A DNA stretch of 64,000 bases from JBBROS01 sp965199595. GTDB lineage: Bacteria; Pseudomonadota; Alphaproteobacteria; Acetobacterales; Acetobacteraceae. A program made the translations under genes and the position numbers. Shown in pieces: positions 59,776 through 64,000 of this stretch. The DNA lies in NCBI GenBank assembly GCA_965199595.1, contig OZ241182.1, positions 124,001 to 188,000 of the forward strand. Direction: 5' to 3'. Every line of letters starts with the position of its first letter. The stretch's first letter is position 1. The notes under the pieces were generated by a model, which saw only the letters and a list, made by a program, of their open reading frames with translations, did not search any database and was not told the origin of the DNA.

Positions 59776-61113
59776 ATGGACCAGATCGCCACCAGGCCCG
59801 CCGCCGCCACGCCCGAGGCCAAGCCCGACGCCGCAGCGGGCCTGCTCCAGGTCCGCAACGTGCGGCAGGCCTACATGAAGGACAGCAGCGCCGACCTGGT
59901 GGTGCTGGACGACGTGGCGGTGGACCTGCGTGCCGGCGAGATCGTCGGGCTGCTCGGCCGCTCCGGCTCCGGCAAGTCCACCCTGCTGCGCATCATCGCC
60001 GGGCTGCTCGCCCCCACCTCCGGCACCGTCACCTGGCGCGGCGCCCCCCTGCGCGGCCCGGCAGAAGGCGTCGCCATGGTGTTCCAGTCCTTCGCCCTGT
60101 TCCCCTGGCTCACGGTGCAGGAGAACGTGGAGCTGGGCCTCGAAGCCCTCGGCGTGCCGCGTGCCGAACGCGAGACCCGGGCCGAGGCCGCCATCGACCT
60201 GATCGGCCTCGGCGGCTACGAGAGCGCCTACCCGAAGGAACTCAGCGGCGGCATGCGCCAGCGCGTCGGCCTGGCCCGCGCCCTGGTGGTGCACCCCGAC
60301 CTGCTGCTGATGGACGAACCCTTCTCCGCGCTCGATGTCCTCACCGCCGAAACCCTCCGCACCGACCTCATCGACCTCTGGAGCGAGGGCAAGCTGCCCA
60401 TCAAGTCCGTGCTGATGGTCACCCACAACATCGAGGAGGCGGTGCTGATGTGCGACCGGATCCTGGTGTTCAGCAGCAATCCCGGCCGCGTCGCCAGCGA
60501 GCTGCGCGTGCCGTTCCCGCACCCGCGCAACCGGCACGACGGCGCCTTCCGCCAGCTGGTCGACGACATCTACGCCCTCATGACCCGGCGTGCCCCCACC
60601 CCGCGCGCCGCGCCCGCCGCCACCCTCGCGATGCAGCTGCACCCGGTCAGCACCAACCTGCTCGCCGGCCTGGCCGAAACCCTGCTGGCCCCGCCCTATG
60701 CCGGCCGCGCGGACCTGCCCGCCCTGGCCGGCGACCTGCAGCTGGAACTCGATGACCTGCTGCCGATGGGCGAGGCCATGCAGCTGCTCGGCCTGGGCGT
60801 GCAGGAGGAGGGCGACCTGCGCCTGACGGAACAGGGCCGCCGCTTCGTGGAGGCGGATACCGATGCGCGCAAGGCCATCTTCGCCGCAGCACTCCGCACC
60901 AACGTGCCGCTGGTGGCCCAGATCCGCCACGTGCTGGACGAGCGCCCGAACCACCGCGCCGCCGCCATCCGCTTCCGCGACGAGCTGGAGGACTTCATGT
61001 CGCCGGACTACGCCGACGACACGCTGGAGACCGCGATCGCCTGGGGCCGCTACGCCGAGCTTTACAGCTACGACGACGAAGCCGACCAGTTCTTTCTGGA
61101 CGAGGAAGCATAG
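59776..61113 (+). CDS. ABC ATPase with C-terminal AAA-associated domain
   Basis: 445 residues. Walker A is GRSGSGKST, Q-loop VFQSFALFPWL, signature LSGGMRQRVGLARAL, Walker B LLLMDEPFSALD and switch VTHNIEEAV. After residue 260 a second domain of about 170 residues follows (QLHPVSTNLLAGLAETL; LELDDLLPMGEAMQLLG; FRDELEDFMSPDYADDTLE), matching the AAA_assoc_C domain of this transporter group, which probably senses regulation. It ends inside the convergent znuB gene with a 46-base overlap. Confidence 0.9.
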   Translation: MDQIATRPAAATPEAKPDAAAGLLQVRNVRQAYMKDSSADLVVLDDVAVDLRAGEIVGLLGRSGSGKSTLLRIIAGLLAPTSGTVTWRGAPLRGPAEGVAMVFQSFALFPWLTVQENVELGLEALGVPRAERETRAEAAIDLIGLGGYESAYPKELSGGMRQRVGLARALVVHPDLLLMDEPFSALDVLTAETLRTDLIDLWSEGKLPIKSVLMVTHNIEEAVLMCDRILVFSSNPGRVASELRVPFPHPRNRHDGAFRQLVDDIYALMTRRAPTPRAAPAATLAMQLHPVSTNLLAGLAETLLAPPYAGRADLPALAGDLQLELDDLLPMGEAMQLLGLGVQEEGDLRLTEQGRRFVEADTDARKAIFAAALRTNVPLVAQIRHVLDERPNHRAAAIRFRDELEDFMSPDYADDTLETAIAWGRYAELYSYDDEADQFFLDEEA

Positions 61114-61889
61114 GGCACCGCACAGGCCAGCAGATACACCACGCCGCTCAGCGCGCTGATCCAGAAGCTCACCGGACAGTCGGTCCAGTCGGCCAGCGCC
61201 AGCCCGCCCCAGGTCTCCGCCACCGCCAGAACTACGGCCAGCACCACCCCCGGCCCCACCCGGCCGGTCCAGCGCTGCGCCGCGGCGGCCGGGCCCACCA
61301 GCAGGGCGAACACCAGCAGCACGCCCACGATCTGTACACAGGCCGCGGTGGCCAGGCCCACCACCGCCATGAACAGCACGGACACCAGCCGCATCGGCAC
61401 CCCGCGCGCCGCCGCCAGCTCCGGCTGCAGGCTGGCGAACAGCAGCGGCCGGGCCATGACGGCCAGCACCGCCAGGCTGCCCAGGGCGAGGGCGAGCAGC
61501 ACCCAGATGGTCTGCGCCTCCACACCCAGGATGTTGCCGAACAGCAGCGCCGTCGCCTGCGTCGCATAGGCGGTGAAGAAGTGCAGGAACAGCAGCCCGA
61601 CGCCCAGCGATACCGACAGCACGATGCCGATCGCCACGTCCCGCTCGCCCAGCCGCTCCCCCAGCAGCCCCATGCCGATGCCGCCCGCCACCGTCATCAG
61701 CATCAGCCCGGCCAGCGGTGACACCCCCAGCAGCACCGCCCCGGTGGCCCCGGTGAACCCGACATGCGAGAGCGCGTGCCCGGCAAACGCCTGCCCGCGC
61801 AGCACCAGCACATAGCCCACCACGCCCGCCAGCACGGCGACGATGCTGCCGGCCGCCACAGCATTGGCCATGAAGTCATAGTCGAACAA
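61068..61889 (-). CDS. znuB: Zinc ABC transporter permease (ZnuB)
   Basis: 273 residues from a TTG at 61889 (GGAGG 9 bases upstream), giving the usual FDYDFMANAV N-terminus; an ATG at 61871 would remove it. It has eight or so membrane spans, GHALSHVGFTGATGAVLLG and GVEAQTIWVLLALA-type segments typical of ABC-3 permeases. It overlaps znuC by 14 bases and runs 46 bases into the end of the convergent ATPase gene. Confidence 0.92.
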   Translation of the reverse strand: MFDYDFMANAVAAGSIVAVLAGVVGYVLVLRGQAFAGHALSHVGFTGATGAVLLGVSPLAGLMLMTVAGGIGMGLLGERLGERDVAIGIVLSVSLGVGLLFLHFFTAYATQATALLFGNILGVEAQTIWVLLALALGSLAVLAVMARPLLFASLQPELAAARGVPMRLVSVLFMAVVGLATAACVQIVGVLLVFALLVGPAAAAQRWTGRVGPGVVLAVVLAVAETWGGLALADWTDCPVSFWISALSGVVYLLACAVPYASSSRKNWSASSS

Positions 61890-62697
61890 GCGCGTGATCC
61901 TCCGCCACCCGCTCGGTCTCGCAAGCCGCCGACCCCAGCAGCACGAAGATGCGGCCGGAGGCCCGCACCACCTCGATCTCGGCGCCATACAGGCGGGACA
62001 GCACCGGGCCGGTCACCACCTCGTCCACCGCGCCGATCGCCGCGGCGCCGTTGCCGAGATACAGCACGCGGTCCATCGCCCCCAGCAGCGGGTTCAGCTC
62101 ATGCGCGCTGAACAGCACGGCCAGCCCGATCTCGTCGCGCAGCCGGGCCACCAGCGCCACCACCGCGGCCTGGCGCCGGGGGTCCAGGCTGATCAGCGGC
62201 TCGTCCAGCAGCAGCAGCTCCGGCCGCCCCAGCAGCGCCTGGGCGAGCAGCAGCCGCTGCCGCTCCCCGCCCGAGAGGTCCCGCAGCGGCCGGTCCGCCA
62301 GCCCGGCGGCGTCTACCAGGTCGAGCGCCCAATCCACGTCCCGCAACGCGGCGGCGCCGGCCCAGGGCCGCCCCCATCGGGCGCCCTCCGCGGCACTGGC
62401 GACGAAGGCGCGGCCGGTCAGGCGCAGCCCGGCCAGCTCCGTCCGCAGCTGCGGCATGTAGCCCACCCGCGGATTGCCCCGCCGTGCCGCCTCCCCGAAC
62501 ACCCGGATCGCCCCGGCCCGCGGCGCCACCAGGCCCAGGATCGCCCGCAGCAGCGTCGTCTTGCCCGCACCGTTCGGCCCGAACACGCCGATGAACTCGC
62601 CCGCCGCCACCGACAGCGTCACGTCCTGCAACACAGGCCGCCGCATGGGCCGCCCGCCATAGCCGAGCGTCAGGCCGGCGAGTTCGACCGCCGCCAT
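61876..62697 (-). CDS. znuC: Zinc ABC transporter ATP-binding protein (ZnuC)
   Basis: 273 residues. Walker A GPNGAGKTTLLRAI, Q-loop GYMPQLR, signature LSGGERQRLLLAQAL, Walker B LLLLDEPLISLD and switch FSAHELNPLL. Slightly unusual A-rich insert ASAAEGARWGRPWAGAAAL between Q-loop and signature. The stop lies within znuB's start. It sits 1 base from znuA, so the three form one operon. Confidence 0.92.
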   Translation of the reverse strand: MAAVELAGLTLGYGGRPMRRPVLQDVTLSVAAGEFIGVFGPNGAGKTTLLRAILGLVAPRAGAIRVFGEAARRGNPRVGYMPQLRTELAGLRLTGRAFVASAAEGARWGRPWAGAAALRDVDWALDLVDAAGLADRPLRDLSGGERQRLLLAQALLGRPELLLLDEPLISLDPRRQAAVVALVARLRDEIGLAVLFSAHELNPLLGAMDRVLYLGNGAAAIGAVDEVVTGPVLSRLYGAEIEVVRASGRIFVLLGSAACETERVAEDHALVRL

Positions 62698-62698
62698 G

Positions 62699-63565
62699 TT
62701 ACCGCGGGCTGGCCAGGGCCGTGTCGAGCGCGTCGAGCTGCTGCATCATCCAGTCCTGGAACCGCGTGCCGCCGGGCTCCGTCTCCGTCACGCCCACCAC
62801 GGGGATGCCGACCTGCCTGGCGATGCCGAGCAGGCGCTGCGCCGCCGGGCCGGTCGCCTGGCTGTTGTACAGCAGCGCCCGCACGCGATGCCCGCGCAGG
62901 TCCGCCTCGAAGGCCGCGACATCGGAGGGGCGAGGCTCGGTGCTGTTCATGATCGCCAGCTGCAGCCGCTCGTTGCGCATGACCAGGCCGAGGGCGGTTG
63001 CCATGTAGCCGAACACCGGTTCCGTCGCCGTGACCGGCTGCCCGGCATACCGGCTCCGCATGGCGGCGATTTTGGCCTCAATCGGCTTCAGCGATGCGAT
63101 GAAGGTGGCGAGGCGTTCGGCGTAGGCATCCTTGTGCGCCGGGTCCGCCTTGCTCAGGGCCTGGGTGACGGCCGTGGCGACCAGCGGCATCACCACCGGG
63201 TCATACCAGAGGTGCGGGTTCACCCCCGGGCGCCGCTTCACCAGCTCGCCCGCCGAGATCACCACGCGGCCCGGCGACGGGCTGGCCCGCAGCAGCTTGT
63301 TGATCCAGGGGTCGTAATCCACCCCGTTGGCGATGACGATCCCGGCATCCGCCAGCGCCCGCGCCGTGGAGGGGCTCGCCTCGAACAGGTGCGGATCCTG
63401 ATCCGGGTTGCTTAAAATGCTCGTCACCGGCACGTCCGGCCCGGCAATCTGCGCCGCCACGTCGCCGTAGAAGTTTTCCGCCGCCACCACCCGCAACGGC
63501 TTGGTCTGCGCCAGCGCCGAACCCGTCAGCATGGCCAGCACAACGGCCCATGAAGCAACCCGCAT
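62699..63565 (-). CDS. znuA: Metal-binding periplasmic protein of the zinc transporter (ZnuA-like)
   Basis: 288 residues with a signal peptide (cleaved near ALAQ). Metal ligands: His in QDPHLFEAS and NPHLWYDPVV. The third usual His (FGY-type loop) is Glu here in TATEPVFGYMAT. The His-rich loop of E. coli ZnuA is missing. The protein may therefore bind Zn, or Mn, with different affinity. The promoter with a Zur-like box lies upstream. Confidence 0.88.
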   Translation of the reverse strand: MRVASWAVVLAMLTGSALAQTKPLRVVAAENFYGDVAAQIAGPDVPVTSILSNPDQDPHLFEASPSTARALADAGIVIANGVDYDPWINKLLRASPSPGRVVISAGELVKRRPGVNPHLWYDPVVMPLVATAVTQALSKADPAHKDAYAERLATFIASLKPIEAKIAAMRSRYAGQPVTATEPVFGYMATALGLVMRNERLQLAIMNSTEPRPSDVAAFEADLRGHRVRALLYNSQATGPAAQRLLGIARQVGIPVVGVTETEPGGTRFQDWMMQQLDALDTALASPR

Positions 63566-63590
63566 CCGACACCCCTGTTGATTTCGGGGT

Positions 63591-63612
63591 TCGATACTAT
63601 ATAACATTTTGC
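63591..63612 (-). promoter_or_regulatory. Zur-box-like operator/promoter of znuABC
   Basis: On the minus strand the sequence reads AAATGTTATATAGTATC, with half-site AATGTTATA as in alphaproteobacterial Zur boxes; the other half is degenerate. It lies 28-47 bases before the znuA start and includes a -10-like TATAGT. Confidence 0.55.
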
Positions 63613-63621
63613 CTGGCAAGA

Positions 63622-64000
63622 TCAGCGCGCGAGGCAGGGGCTGCCCCGCGCAACACCCTGCAAGGCCGGCGGCAGCCGCCCGACCTGGTCAATCGCCGCC
63701 ATCTGCGCCCGCCCCGCCGCCGAAAGCCGGGCCGGCTCGAACGACAGGTCGGTGAACGGCCCGGACACCCGAACCGGCACGTCCAGCGCCAGGAAGCCGG
63801 TGGTGCGCGGCTCGCTGGCCACCGTGAGGTCCACCCGACGCCGCGCCATGTCCACCGTGCCATGCGCGTCGATGGTGCCCTCGGCACTCCGTATCCGGAC
63901 CGGCCCGATGGTGCCGATGCCGGACCGCACCTCCACCAGGCCCAGCAGGCACGACAGCCCGACCATCTCCGACGACGTGCCGAACAGCGCCCGCACGTCC
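63622..64000 (-). CDS. AsmA-like protein, C-terminal part (cut by the right window edge)
   Basis: About 126 residues visible on the minus strand up to base 64000; the frame continues beyond. The blocks LVEVRSGIGTIGPVRIRSAEG, GTVDMARRRVDLTV, LALDVPVRVSGPFTDLSFEP, and a final GRLPPALQGVARGSPC resemble the C-terminal repeats of AsmA-family proteins, which act in phospholipid or outer-membrane homeostasis. It ends 57 bases upstream of the znuA start. Confidence 0.7.
   Translation of the reverse strand, partial: DVRALFGTSSEMVGLSCLLGLVEVRSGIGTIGPVRIRSAEGTIDAHGTVDMARRRVDLTVASEPRTTGFLALDVPVRVSGPFTDLSFEPARLSAAGRAQMAAIDQVGRLPPALQGVARGSPCLAR

Noticed and set aside
1..64000. CRISPR arrays, tRNA and rRNA genes
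   Set aside because: No regularly spaced direct repeats, cloverleaf-like tRNA patterns or rRNA segments were noticed by eye; a tRNAscan/Infernal run would be decisive.

Overview
The window is GC-rich chromosomal DNA of an alphaproteobacterium, most likely Rhodospirillales/Acetobacteraceae. The evidence is the gene families present (a MucR/Ros regulator, a Fur lacking the CxxC pairs, OlsB, TamA/TamB, and the miaB-phoH-ybeY-corC and lnt blocks), strong third-position G/C bias, and frequent GTG or TTG starts in stop/start overlaps. No rRNA, tRNA, CRISPR array or intact insertion sequence was seen.

Layout. 1-1038: a membrane protein cut by the window edge and an HD-domain protein. 1226-4890: a less GC-rich sugar/glycan cassette with a glycosyltransferase, an FdtA-like ketoisomerase, a sugar aminotransferase and a hexapeptide acyltransferase. 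5007-10859: a MarR regulator, an orphan Liv-type binding protein and a three-subunit molybdenum hydroxylase of the PaoABC type. 10860-11426: a gene-poor stretch with a transposase remnant. 11427-24432: a catabolic region. It has an HpsN-like dehydrogenase plus SDR on the plus strand. A minus-strand operon follows (second HisD-family dehydrogenase, flavin monooxygenase, FAD amine oxidase, RidA, complete polyamine-type ABC importer). Divergent from it are a PuuR-like regulator, a second copy of the binding protein and an amidohydrolase.

24650-31600 is a visibly less GC-rich island bounded by gene debris. It has an M20 deacylase and a GntR regulator on the plus strand. Convergent with them are an amino-acid ABC importer lacking its ATPase, an SDR lacking the catalytic Tyr, kynureninase and a kynurenine-formamidase-like hydrolase. 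Together they look like an uptake-and-breakdown module for (formyl)kynurenine or a related acylated amino acid.

32290-47789 is housekeeping: XRE regulator, lnt, a D-2-hydroxyacid dehydrogenase, olsB, fur, mucR, a TusA-like protein, rimI, tsaB, a nitroreductase, nfu, a UshA-type nucleotidase, an OafA-type acyltransferase, corC, ybeY, phoH, miaB and plsC. 47895-57903: tamA-tamB, an S10 peptidase, a GST, dsbB, a ferredoxin-like protein, an inositol-monophosphatase-family enzyme and a small lipoprotein. 58037-61113: an ABC system with fused permeases and an ATPase with a C-terminal extension. 61068-63612: znuABC with a Zur-box-like promoter. The right edge cuts an AsmA-like protein.

All functions come from reading motifs; no database search was run. 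The two best candidates for undescribed biology are the 13.6-24.4 kb catabolic operon pair and the kynureninase island.
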